NCBI GenBank assembly: GCA_022695795.1
Contig: MU404078.1
Location: 1-64,000 of the forward strand
Origin: Biscogniauxia marginata
Lineage: Eukaryota; Ascomycota; Sordariomycetes; Xylariales; Xylariaceae
DNA length: 64,000 nucleotides
Direction of reading: 5' to 3'
Shown here piece after piece: positions 33,301 to 44,090 of the stretch. The notes under the pieces are model-generated. The model had not been told where the DNA came from. It searched no databases and saw only the letters and a list, made by a program, of their open reading frames with translations. Positions within the stretch are counted from its first letter, which is position 1, and the number at the start of each line of letters is the position of its first letter. Made by a program: the position numbers and the translations under genes.

Positions 33301-36300
33301 GGAAGTTGATGTCACCATTGAAGGGATTTGGTTCAAACCGTCCACCAATAATGGCGTCCCGTCTGACGAAAGTCTCGCAAACCCCTTCAAAAATATAGAG
33401 AGACTCGAAGTTCATGCCCGGGGACAATCAGTCCTCAGTACCGAAGACCACGATGGTCAAGTACTTGCGCAGTTCCAACTAGTCCGACACTCTCAAGGAG
33501 ACTCATTCATGATCTTGTCCAAATATGAGCACGCTACCCAGCAGACTGATGATTGGATCACGGTCGAAAGACATGATTTGCCTGCGCTGTATGACTTGGT
33601 TTCACCAGCCAACGTGAAGCTTGCCGGTACCGAGCTCTTGAAGTTCACTGCTACACTTATCGACCCGAAACCCTGCACTGACTGTTCTCCTACCATGCCG
33701 ATGCTGCATTGGGTCCCAAAGGCAAAAGCTCAATTGAAGGAAAAGACACAGATAGAGCCGCATCGCAGATACGACGAGATGACCGAGTATGATGCTAAAC
33801 TGAGACGGCGCCTCTTGCCATTTGAAGTTCAAGTCAAAGTGACGCCACCGCAAATGGAGCGTCTATCTCCAGATTACCTCTCGGTCAATCCTGAAAGCCA
33901 GAGGGATCTGAAGGTCATTGGTGTGCGATATGCAATCAACCCTGTGGTCTTGATACACCAAGCATTATCACATCTACCGTTGATCGAAGGAACTTTGAGG
34001 TGCTCAGAGTCCCGGGATAATGTATCGACAACCATGTGGACTGAGGTTAACGCTGCTGATAATTTGAACTACAAGTTTAAGCCTTTCCGTGACTCGCTTG
34101 TTCCACTGTCTCAGCGCACGGACAAGATTGTTCCAGCTAAGCAACCGGCAACAATGAAGAAAACGCTAAGTTCCCTGCAGCTGCAGTCTTTGGCGTGGAT
34201 GCTCCAACGCGAACAGAGCAAGGATTTCTTCGTTGAGCAAGAGATTGAAGAACATATTGTTCCTGAATTGAAGGCAAGACTGGTTGGTTGTGCTATACGT
34301 CGAGTTTTCCGTCGCGGCGGTGTGCTTGCAGACGATGTCGGCTATGGAAAAACTGTCATCTCTCTTGCTCTGATGGGCTGCCAACAAACCTTCGATGAGA
34401 ATGAGTCCATACGCCTTCGAGAGGCCCAGGATAGCTGCTGCATACATCTCAAGGCTTCCCTTGTTGTGGTGCCAAAACATCTTGTTGATCAATGGGCCGG
34501 TGAAGCCATAGCCTTTCTCCAAATCCGGAAGGATGAGGTGTTGACGATCAAAACGATGGGCAATCTCAAAGCTGAATTCAAAAGATTCAAGTCGGCAAAG
34601 ATAATCATCGTGAGCAATTCCCTGTTTAATGAGAAGGCTTATCATTTCACCCTCGCGCAATACGCAGGGTCGTTGAGTCCTCCAACTACAGATTCGGAAA
34701 GCGGCTCAACGAAGCTTCTTCCGGGTCGCGCTTTCGAGAAATGGTATAAAGATACTGTTCCATATGCACAAGAGCATATTTCCCAGCATAATCTGGCCCT
34801 TACTCAGAGTAATGGCAACAAAGAAGAGACACTGGATGACCTCGTCAAAAAGATCAGACAGCGATGGATGGAACTTCAAGACGCTCACCAAAGCATCATC
34901 AAGGACCGCTACGACGAGCAGACGGGTGATGGACTGAAGGTCAAGAGAGCCAGAGAGGCAGCTGAAAAGCAGCGCAAGGCTGCCGACAAAGGAGAGAAGG
35001 ACATCGCCGACGAGACGGGTGGGGAAGTCAAGGGAACCACAGATGGAGCTGAGCAGGGAGCTAAGCTGCCCAGCGCTATCGAAGAGGTCAAAAAGAAACC
35101 CGATACTTGGCCAGCCAGCCTAGACGATCCCTTCTCAAACTTTATACAGTTGCTCGAGTCTTTCAGCTTTGCCCGCGTCGTCTACGACGAATTCTCTTAC
35201 AACAATCCGATGGCATCTCTCTTCTTTAGGAATGTCACCGCTCTATCGAAATGGGTGCTGTCAGCCACCCCACCAACGAGAAATCTGGCCGCCATGTGCG
35301 AAATCGCGGGCCTAATTAACGTACACGTTGCGAGACCTATGGACCTGAGAATTGGACTGCCTAGAATTACCGAAGGACCAAAAGTCCAAGGCAGGACCAA
35401 GACTGAAACCCTGTTGTCCTACGGCAAACTGGCATCTGAAAAATGTGTCCAGGAGAGACAGGGCCAGGGCCACGCATTTCTGAAATATTTTGCCAGCGCA
35501 AACCCTCTCGACCAAGGGCATTTTGGTGCGGTGAAAATCGAGGAATCCGTCGTTGTCTGCAACATGCGTCTCGACGAGACTCTACGCTACATGGACCTCC
35601 AGCAAGAGTTGCAGAACAACAGCCTTGACGTCGAACTTCTTTCTAGAGAGTTCCGTAAACTCCTGCCAGACGGTCTCGAATGGCGTGGCAACAACGGCAA
35701 AGCTCTTGCGGCGCAGGCTTTGATTCTTAACGCTTCTTTGCGACCTACACACAATGCAGTCCAAGCGGAGAATCTGAGAGAGGAGCGCAAGAAGTTACTC
35801 GAGTCCGCTAGCACTCATTTGAGATCACTCTCAGGGAAGGCTATATGGTTGGCGAATCGAATCGTCAACAGACCAGAAGAAATTCAGGTCCAATCGGCTG
35901 AAAATGCTGTCAAAGACATTTGCGTACTATTTGAGTACATTCTCTCGAAAGATCTTGCTCATTTTGGCGGCTATGATGGCTGGAAAGCTGTTTTCGGGGC
36001 CATTTTCCCGAATTGCAAGAGACCAGAAGATGTGCGCGATCACAGTGGCCCGAAAGATGAGACTGGACTACTTCATGATCTCAACTTCCATAGAAGTGGG
36101 CCGTGGACTGACTTCTTTACCATAAAAGAAGATGATCTTGGGCGTATAGATGAAAATGAGGCAAAACACCTCCTAGAAGACATTCAACGATATAATACCG
36201 GGGTTGTGTTCGAGGGCAGCTCTCTAGATGGACTGAAGACTGTAATGGCCAACTTCGAGGAAGAGTTCTTGCTCCGAGATGAGGCGGAGCATCTAAATGA

Positions 36301-37546
36301 GGAAGAACTCCTTAATAAGATCGCAGTTTACAACAAGCACTCTCAGATCGCGCTACGAGATCTCTGCCGTCAAAATTGCATCAAGATCACAAGTTCAGAA
36401 GGCAAAGCGGGTCTGGCAAAATGCTTAGCAAAACATGACCTTGGCCTTTTGTCGGATGACGACTATTCTGGGGTTGCCTTCCGCAATCTTGAACGCAAAG
36501 ATTTCCCCTTCTTCGACGGGAGAGTCAATTCGAGGGGTGGCAGGTACACACTCACTAGAAGTGAGGCTGTTGATGTCGCCCTTGCGATGAAGGCGGCAAC
36601 TGAGCTTGTTGTACGTTTGGCGGAACAAGTGATGATTGTCGAAAACCTTTTGAAGCCGAAATATGAACATCGCTGCGACAATTGCGGCATAACGACCCAT
36701 GATCTGCACTTTGTCCCTAGATGTGGTCATCTACTATGTCGCAAGCACCTCGATGATACGCATTGCGGTGATGCGGATCGGCATGATTTGAAGCACCCGA
36801 GTCAATGCCCGTCACTATTGGTGGACAGAACCATCCCTCTATCGAAGATCGATAGCAAGCAACGCTCTCTTCCTTCCCTGGGCCAAGGAACAGCCACCCC
36901 GATGGTTAGCAATACAGACGGGCTAGTTCCTAGCTCCAAGTCGCAGATGATAGTGGATGCCATCAAGTCCGTCCCGGATGACGATTGCGTCCTTATATTT
37001 GCGCAGTATGAAAAGCAACTCGAAGAGCTTAGGGACACATTGGTACGGAACGGACTGAAGGTTGATCAGAATACTGCTGAGCCCAAGATTCGACTTTTGA
37101 AGTTGAACGACAGCGAGTCGGCGGGGTCCAATTTCCAGTACGCGAACCATGTCATGTTCGCTAGTCCGTTGTCTGTAGACTTGCAAGAGGAGTTTGACGC
37201 CTTCATGAAGCAAGCGACAGGCCGCTGTGTCCGATATGGGCAGAAGAAGGTTGTTCACGTCTACCACTTTGTCACGGCGAACACCATCGAAGTCGATATG
37301 CTCGAGCTGCGAAGAAAGAGCCACATCCTCGTCCAGCCCGGTCAGGCCATCGGCAGACTTGTCGAACGCCCGGCGGAGGGATTCTTCAAGACCCGAAAGG
37401 ATTCGAGCGGCGACGTCACCATGACCGATGCCTCCGCCAATACCAACAACGGCGAGGAGCGGGTCTGCTCGAACTTGGACTCTGATGATGTCTGGCGGAT
37501 GATGAATGAGACGAACTGGCTCACCACCGTCGGCCTTGAGTCTTAA
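30398..37546 (+). CDS. DNMT5-type DNA cytosine methyltransferase with SNF2 helicase and RING
   Basis: Two exons, 30398-30996 and 31051-37546 (54-nt intron), encode 2364 aa. The N-terminus (about 1-110) is basic and Ser/Lys-rich with an acidic patch; no chromodomain is obvious. Methyltransferase motifs: I, GTMCSGTEAP (128-137); IV, AGCSCVDFS with catalytic Cys223; VI, ENV (302-304); VIII, QTRMR (328-332); X, AGNAMS (561-566). A Cys-rich cluster lies at about 643-680. SNF2 motifs: I, DDVGYGKT (1294-1301); II, DEFS (1579-1582); III, LSATP (1603-1607); VI, QATGRCVRYGQ (2254-2264). A RING-like cluster starts at Cys2075 (CDNC...CGHLLC) between the helicase lobes. This architecture defines DNMT5. 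In Cryptococcus, Dnmt5 is an ATP-dependent maintenance methylase for CG sites on hemimethylated DNA. All core catalytic residues look intact, so it should be active in the nucleus; that is inference. Confidence 0.92.
32378..32492 (+). other. Cys-rich putative zinc cluster inside the DNMT5 protein
   Basis: Residues about 643-680, between the methyltransferase and helicase parts, carry CRRYCFC, then CSVC, then CFWC and a following His. The spacing CxxxCxC...CxxC...CxxC...H suggests one or two zinc sites. It is separate from the C-terminal RING. It might recognise DNA or histone marks, but there is no direct evidence for that. Confidence 0.6.
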
Positions 37547-38534
37547 TCTGGGCAAGATGCTCATGATTAGGTATGTACTACGCCCCAATTTCATATGTTA
37601 TATACTAAGCTAACAGCGGGTATAGGATGGTAATGATTTCATTCATTGCCTAGGTGCGAAGGATTGTTAGAGTAAAATTCGGACGTTGGGTAGATGCGCA
37701 TAAAGTAGGTTTCCGTCAATTACAGTTTTGTCTATATCCCAGCGCTAAACTAACAACGTACTTCTATATAGGACGAGCGCGAACGCCATGGCTGTCATGA
37801 GGACAGCGACGACGAGGCCTTTGATTGTAGGATTATATCAGGACATTGACCTCGACCGCTGCGACGTTGGACGCAGCAATAAGGAAGAAGAAGAAAATTG
37901 AGAAAATAAGGGAAAAAAAAAAGGTAATGCAGGACATGGTTTGGTGTGCCTGCGATAATGGCATACTTGATTAATACTTAATAACGGCTCCGGATGTGGT
38001 TTCGGTGGTTCCCACAGACCCGGTGTGCGCAAATGCGGGAGCTGGATCGCTTCGTAGTGATAGATTGATAGTTTTCCTCTCAATCAAACGAAGCCCACCA
38101 TTATATTATTAAACATGTCAGGAAATCATCCTCGTGACGTAGAAGTTTTGATGTGACGCTCGTGTCCCGAGACATATCAAATCCCCAGTTAAGGTATAAC
38201 TTAACACGGCGTCGTGGAGCCGAGACTGGGCCAGAGACCCACTGGAGAATCGTTCAAGGGAATTGTTAGTACATATTAAGAAGCCCTGATAATCTTCATA
38301 GTGATGCTAACAGCCCACATCCCGCCCGAAGTCGCATATCCACGTGTCTAGGTTACCCGTCTTAACTTCACGATGCACACACTTATCATCTGCTTAACTT
38401 TTATATCCATAATTCTTAATAACCAACTCTCTCTACATCTCATCTCATCTCATCTCACCTCATCTTACTTTATCCCATCTCTAAAATTTATCCCCCCTAG
38501 GTACCTACTTATTTATCATCACCTGCCCACAACC
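37547..38534. other. intergenic, DNMT5 3' region and AllA leader
   Basis: No gene is seen. A possible 3' UTR intron (GTATGT at about 37571 to TATAG at about 37626) follows the DNMT5 stop. The last 150 bases before 38535 are pyrimidine-rich, with CATCT repeats (38437-38458), and are probably the leader of the ureidoglycolate hydrolase gene. An in-frame upstream ATG at 38373 lies in this low-complexity leader and is not preferred. Confidence 0.35.
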
Positions 38535-39329
38535 ATGATCATCCACCACATCCCCATCCCCTCCCCCCTCACCCTCACACCCGAGCCCTTCACCCGCGAG
38601 GCCTTCGCCCCCTTCGGCGACGCCATAAGCAACCCGCGCCCGGACCGCCTCCCGTCTAGCCTCACCACCTCTACCGCGGCGGCCGCCGACCCGCTGCCCT
38701 TCGGCGCCGTCTCTGCCAACCAGGGCACCGCCATCCAGTACCGCGCCCTGGCCTCGGTGCGCGAGTTCTACGCCACCCAGGCTCCCAGCCGCGAGCCGGC
38801 CTCGCCGCGCCTGACCATTTTCGTGTGCGGCGCGCGCGAGCTCGTCCCCGTTCCCGTCGACGGGACGGGGACGGGGACGGGGACGGGGAGGGGAGTCAAG
38901 GTCGAGTTCCTCGAGCGCCACCCCTTCACCAGCCAGACCTTCGTCCCCCTGGGCGGCGCTCCCGCGGCGCGCTACCTGGTCGTCGTCGCGCCGACTCTGG
39001 CCGAGGACCCCGCGGGCGCGGGCGCGGATGCGGGTCGTGTGCCCGTGCCGAAGGGAGAGGGGGAATCGGAGTCGAAGGGAGGCGGGTTGCCCGACGTGCG
39101 GGCGCTGCGCGCGTTCGTCGCGACGGGGAGGCAGGCCGTGACGTACGCGCCGGGGACGTGGCACGCGCCCATGATGGCGCTGGGCCCGGAGGGCGGGGCG
39201 CTCGACTTTGTCGTCACGCAGTTCGCGAACGATGTCCCGCTCGAGGACTGCCAGGAGGTCCGGCTCGAGGGGGCGGAGGTCCTGGTCCGCGTCCCTGCCC
39301 CCGAGGGGCGCGGTGGCTCGAAGCTATGA
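38535..39329 (+). CDS. ureidoglycolate hydrolase/lyase family protein
   Basis: Single exon, 264 aa from ATG 38535. The open frame extends upstream to 38373, but that part translates a low-complexity leader, so the downstream ATG, where the family-like sequence TPEPFTREAFAPFGDAI begins shortly after, is preferred. Conserved elements of PF04115 are EFLERHPFTSQTFVPLGG (about 125-142), RYLVVVAP, YAPGTWHAPMMALG (about 204-217) and FVVTQFAND. The enzyme converts ureidoglycolate to glyoxylate, with urea (lyase) or ammonia and CO2 (hydrolase), in the last step of allantoin catabolism, letting the fungus use purines as a nitrogen source. A GACGGG/GGGACG hexamer-like expansion (38861-38895) inserts a Gly/Thr run. 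Third positions are very G/C-rich. No other allantoin genes are adjacent. Confidence 0.88.
   Translation: MIIHHIPIPSPLTLTPEPFTREAFAPFGDAISNPRPDRLPSSLTTSTAAAADPLPFGAVSANQGTAIQYRALASVREFYATQAPSREPASPRLTIFVCGARELVPVPVDGTGTGTGTGRGVKVEFLERHPFTSQTFVPLGGAPAARYLVVVAPTLAEDPAGAGADAGRVPVPKGEGESESKGGGLPDVRALRAFVATGRQAVTYAPGTWHAPMMALGPEGGALDFVVTQFANDVPLEDCQEVRLEGAEVLVRVPAPEGRGGSKL
38861..38895 (+). repeat. GGGACG tandem repeat inside the AllA-like coding region
   Basis: About five units of GGGACG are translated as alternating Gly-Thr within a surface-loop position of the ureidoglycolate hydrolase, between the VPVPVDG and VKVEFLE segments. The unit is six bases, so length change keeps frame. It is likely polymorphic between strains. 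Confidence 0.75.
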
Positions 39330-39880
39330 TTTCTTTTCTTTTCTTTTTTTTTATTCTGGCTGAGGAGGTGAAGGGGGAGGGGAGGTTAGGTTTATAAGAT
39401 TGGAATCGAATGAGGGCTTTTGGCGATTGCGGCTGGGACTTGGGTTTAGACATGGGTTGAATTTGGACGGGGATTTGGGCAGTGGCTACATGTAAGGTAA
39501 TTATGGCTTGCTTGCATGGCGAGAATGGAAGGGATACAGCGAATCCAGTGTGGTTACTGCGAGGTCTCCAGGTACGACATGCATTGGTAGCTTCTCTGCG
39601 GAGTGTGTACTAACGCGGTTGATAATAGGGACATTTATTATACATACATACATGAGATTCGCTCCCTCCCGTCACTATTAGAGGTCTCTCATATACTTTC
39701 AGCTCGAGTGTGTTCTCTCCCTTTTCACACACACACACACACACACACATGCATGCATACATACAACCTTTTCAATATAATACCATTGCTATTCTCTGTT
39801 CTTCTATCTACTGCTAATACGCTGCCCGTAATTTTCAACGATTGAGCATCCTAGGCTGAGAATACTGTTCTCACATCGAC
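39330..39880. other. intergenic with CA microsatellite
   Basis: The stretch lies downstream of the ureidoglycolate hydrolase gene. A (CA)n tract at about 39727-39749 is followed by ATGCATGCATACATACA. No gene is seen, and the open frame at 39603-39845 is low complexity. Confidence 0.4.
39727..39749. repeat. CA dinucleotide microsatellite
   Basis: About eleven CA units, directly followed by ATGCATGCATACATACA. It lies in the intergenic region downstream of the ureidoglycolate hydrolase gene and is likely length-polymorphic. Confidence 0.85.
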
Positions 39881-41470
39881 AGACAGTAATTGTCCCGGGT
39901 TCAGTCGGGTCTGGTTGTCGCCGGAGCCGATGCTTCTACAGCATAGCCGAGCGAGATAACCTTGATGTCCACGGCCAGCGGGTACGTGTACAGAACTTTG
40001 AGCCCTACCGCGAACGCTGCCTGGGTCTACAGCAGGATGATGTGCATCCCGATCTTGACCGTCTCCTCCCTGCGCAGCCCCAAGTTTCGGCCACTTTGAT
40101 AACAATCGTTTCGAAGCCGATTAGACCGACGAGACACGAGCTCAGACCTCCCCAACAATTTTTTTAATAGAAAACTTAATTCCCCATCTACCTTCTGCGC
40201 AGAAGCGTTAAAATTTGATATATATTTCTACTTGAATGCCCCCCTCCCCTGAATGCTACTTATCCGGCTTACAACAGAGCTCTTTAGATTCCCAACATAA
40301 GAAATAGCCGGCTTGCGACAGAGCCAAGCTTAGCACCACCATCAGTAGCATCATACCCGTTGGGAAATATGATGTGGTGTTATTCGAATCGTACCCAAAT
40401 GGACCGTTGTAAGTCCACGTGGATCCCTGCCTGAGAGGTCTTTGTGTTTACAGGGCAATGTTCTTGGCGCATCCAAGCTCGAGTTCACGGTCTGGGCACT
40501 CGGCCTCGGCCAAACGACTCTTCAAGAACCGGCTCGGAAATCCAATGATCGGTTTCCCTGACCGGAAACAGGCCTGCCATCTCTCTTAGATAGGCGGCCA
40601 CGGACTACAAAACCGTTCCTGCGAGGAAATGGCATATGGTCCCGAGACCGGAGCCCACGAGATACATGACCCATCCTGTCTGAAGAAACCTTACCGTCCA
40701 TCGTATGGTCAAGTCACGACAAGAACACGATATATACTAATATATCCTATCGTTATGCTATGCACCGTATGGGTCTTCGGGTCGTCCGATCGTCGCCCTG
40801 GCGCCGCCGCCTCGAATACCGATTGAACATCTATCACAATCTCCTGAACCGGAAGTAGTTCTTCTATTTGTCAAATCACTTTGGCATACACAAACACTAC
40901 TAGAGTCCTTCACACGATATTTCCTGACAACACCGGACGACACCAGGCGATACCATAACCGGTTCGCGGACTCCATTCAGCCCAACACTGCCAGAACCCG
41001 TCTCCCTCCACATTGCACTGGATTAAACGCGAGCTCGCATATGTCCGGCCCGTCACACTTGCAAGTGTCACGTCAATGGAATTATCGCTCGGCGAGTGCA
41101 TTCTGCCGCAGAGGGGAGAGAGGGAAGATAACTGTGATTGTCTCACATAACGTATCACACAAGAGAGTGAGTTTGTCGATTATGCCTCTAGCAATGGAAG
41201 TTATCGCAGCCTGGAGGTAGATGTGCATAACTTACATCTAGCGCATCTTACTCCTAATGCTCCACTCCACTGGCCGGTCGGAGCATTCGACGCTGTACTC
41301 CTCGGACGCCTAGGCGATCTCGTCGGACAACGCTTCCGTTTCGGTTGGCTTCTGTGTGAGGATGGTTCTGCTGCACTATCGGGGGAAGGACCAACAAGGG
41401 TTGTGAAATAACGCCTCGTTGGTGCTCTGGTCGTTCAGGATGCCAACAGCGAGTCCCCCAAACGAGCTGC
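39880..41470 (-). pseudogene. decayed membrane-protein (possibly MFS transporter) relic
   Basis: Several minus-strand fragments read like protein but are split across frames and stops. Near 41400-41450, GGLAVGILNDQSTNE resembles the LNDxxTxEVPGT segment at the N-terminus of many fungal MFS transporters. At about 40691-40560, GWVMYLVGSGLGTICHFLAG is followed by a TAG and then VAAYLREMAGLFPVR, typical of membrane helices. At about 40070-39895, RREETVKIGMHIILL, a TAG, then AAFAVGLKVLYTYPLAV. Order and strand agree with one ancient gene read right to left. Family and exact limits are uncertain, and the three fragments could come from different genes. No intact product is possible. Confidence 0.35.
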
Positions 41471-41702
41471 ACCCACGACCCCCCTTAGGCTCAAGTGGTT
41501 GAGCGCCTCCCACCCATCACTTCAAACGTCTTCGCCTTACCCCTTTCTAGCTTAGCCATCACTTGCGAGCAAGTAGGTTTAGCTCCGGGACGCTACCACA
41601 CAAAAAGGAAACAAACGCCCCCTGGCCCACATAGTTATACCCTCTTCAGATGCCTTCCCAACATATATGTATAAATAGGCTCCCCCATTATCATCGTAGT
41701 AC

Positions 41703-41768
41703 CTGGCATAGAACGTAGGCCGTAGGATCTGCGGGAGCCAGGCGTAGTCGTAGGCCCGCAGATGCCAG
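41703..41768 (+). other. predicted stem-loop upstream of the Pol III-like element
   Basis: Inverted repeats are exact. CTGGCAT (41703-41709) pairs with ATGCCAG (41762-41768), and ATCTGCGGG (41727-41735) pairs with CCCGCAGAT (41755-41763). They overlap by two bases, so a 7-bp outer and a 7-bp inner stem could form together. The structure abuts the A-box. It might be part of a structured RNA or an insertion scar. Confidence 0.45.
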
Positions 41769-41956
41769 TAGCGTAGTGGTAAATTTCGTAGATCGTAGAC
41801 CGTAGTCGTAAACTAAACCGTAGACTGTAGACTGTAAATTGTAGTCGTAGTCGTAAGCCATCGGTTCGAATCCGGTCGTAGTTGTAAAATTGTAGTCGTA
41901 AAAGTGTAGTCGTAGAATCGTAGTTGTAATCGTAGTCGTAATCGTAGTTTTTTTTT
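41769..41956 (+). mobile_element. tRNA-like / SINE-like Pol III element in CGTAG repeats
   Basis: TAGCGTAGTGG at 41769-41779 fits the Pol III A-box consensus, and GGTTCGAATCC at 41863-41873 is a perfect B-box inside a 5-bp T-arm. A run of nine T at 41948-41956 would terminate Pol III. The A-to-B distance (94 bp) exceeds an intronless tRNA, and the acceptor and D stems do not pair, so this is not a working tRNA. The intervening and following sequence is a degenerate (T)CGTAG repeat. A tRNA-derived SINE, or a dead tRNA expanded by a microsatellite, fits best. Confidence 0.45.
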
Positions 41957-44090
41957 GACCACGTCGTTCTTTCTCTGCCCCTATTTTCAATAATTTCATC
42001 ACTGACGCTTCCGCTCGTAAAATCTAGGGCGGTCGAGACCTCAACATGATCTCCTCCTACCCGAGTCCCTCGATAAGGCTAATCACGGGCATAGCATCGA
42101 CGGCGCACCCGATCTCCCTAAACTCGCAGGACATACCTCTACACCCTCTTTCACCTACGCTATCGTCGTCCTCAGCCCGTAGTAACCTCGAGATTTCCAA
42201 CCCCTATATGCACGTAGCCACCGTCCCACGCGCACCAGGTATACTTGGTCGACCATCGTGACCGCGTGCCACGCCCGCACTATGCGTCCCATCGCCAGCC
42301 TGGGCGCACCGTCCGTGACTCACTGAGACCCTCACGATAAGGCCGCCGCCGTAGTCATCGCGACCGATGAGGTGGCCAGGATATTCTAGCAGCAGGGCCC
42401 GAGACTATGGTGCATCGAGGTAGACCTGCTACTACTGCTGCTGCTACTAGGTCCAGAGTAAAGGGCGAATTGGGGAGGAGGATGGAGGCACGATGCCGCT
42501 GAAGACGAATATGAGGAATATTTGTATTAAAAGATCTCGAGGTTTAGGTTCAAGATGAGGACTGGGAACGGGAAATGGGGAATGGGTAGATGATTTTTTG
42601 CATGTCAAGACGTCAGGTACCTTCGGTGTATAGTTCACCTGTTCTCTCGGTGCAGAACGCCTATATGCCCACTTCATCGTCAGGGACGTCGTCGATCCAC
42701 CCATAGATCTTACTTCTTTACCACCCCGAGTTCCTTCCAAGAAGCTGCAGACTATATGTACAAATTTTGGTAACCCCCTTTTTACGATGTCATATTCATC
42801 GTTAGAAGATCCTTACACACGATTCTCTTTTCCTGTCCCTTGATCCGGATCCGTTAGTATTGAGATGACTTAGGTTAAGGAGAGTGTGGCCAAACATCGT
42901 TGAAAATATCCATTATATTTGCGTGAACCCAACCTTTGTAAATGTAGGTACTGCTTCCATACAAATAATACTGATAGACCTTCTCCCATAACATAACCGA
43001 AGCACCTTCGCAAGTTGAAAACCGCAACAACTATATTCTTATGCTATACCAAAGATCATAATATCGTCTACTGATAATGAGTGAGCACATGACTATCAAC
43101 TTATGAGCTCCTCTGACTACCTGTCCTCATCATTCCTATTCTAAACCAAATCACTTATTCGTAGAATTCTTACCCCATGTGCTAATTCTTAAACTGGTAA
43201 GGTATATGGTGATGGTAGCAAAAGGAAATTTGAGAGGTTGTTCTTAACCCTTAATGCTTTCCTCCAGATGTGATGCGCTACTGATAACATAGCATCTAGT
43301 CAACTAATCAGGCGTAAATATGCAGGAACTAGCAGTTTTTTTTTTCTTTTTTCTTTTTATATATGTCTATAATAGTTTATCCATGTTTGGGCGAAGAGAA
43401 ATAGATGACTGGATCTAAAAGTACTTTTAAGGGGTTCATCGCCTGATCGAATATAGCTAGACATCTATGAAGGCGTGTTCGCCGTAGGATATTTATTTCG
43501 AGTAATAATTATCACTGTCCAATTTATACAGGACGAGAAGTGCATCTACTGTTTCACGTGAGAACTGATGGCGAATTGATCGGACGACCAACGGCACAGA
43601 AAATCTACTTTACTTACCTCCTTGGTAGCAAACATACCGTTTATTTTTATTTTTCCCTATCAAGTCACCGCATAACCATTCACTTATTTCTAGGCTGTTT
43701 GCGCGTTCCATTGTTAACGCGCTTAGGCAAGAAACTCTTGGTCGCCGTCGTCGCGTAACCCTGACAACCTACGTAAAGGTGAGCCGGCGATTTGCTGCAT
43801 CTGCCCTTCCACAATACAACACGTCTTCTCTCGCCGTCTATTCTTTGGCCAAGGCCTTTTTCATATGACTCGAAATTTTGCTAACGCGAAAAAAATCAAA
43901 GTTGGTAAGGCCGCGCACGAATACATTCACTTCGCGAATTCTCCCTCCCCCTCGCCCTGACCACACCTTTCTCCTTCTTCTACTGGATTCTCGTCCGCGA
44001 GTCGTGCTTGCAATTCTTTTCTAACGTTTTTGAGTACATCTGCAATCAGATCTTCGCGACAAATTCCATTCATTCCGCTTGATCACTAAG
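41957..44090. other. intergenic, no convincing gene
   Basis: Open frames at 42046-42261 (+) and 42447-42740 (-) lack recognisable domains. CTACTGCTGCTGCTACTA lies near 42431. The stretch 42780-43900 is A/T-rich. The final 200 bases are pyrimidine-rich and are the likely leader of the next gene. Confidence 0.35.

Noticed and set aside
30398..37546. RID-type methyltransferase for RIP
   Set aside because: RID proteins lack SNF2 and RING parts. The architecture here is DNMT5.
36923..37594. Minus-strand 223-codon frame
   Set aside because: It is antisense to the helicase C-terminal lobe of DNMT5, whose sense frame has clear motifs.
38373..38534. Upstream start for the ureidoglycolate hydrolase
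   Set aside because: The extra 54 codons translate a CAT/CTT-rich leader with no family similarity. The ATG at 38535 fits the usual N-terminus.
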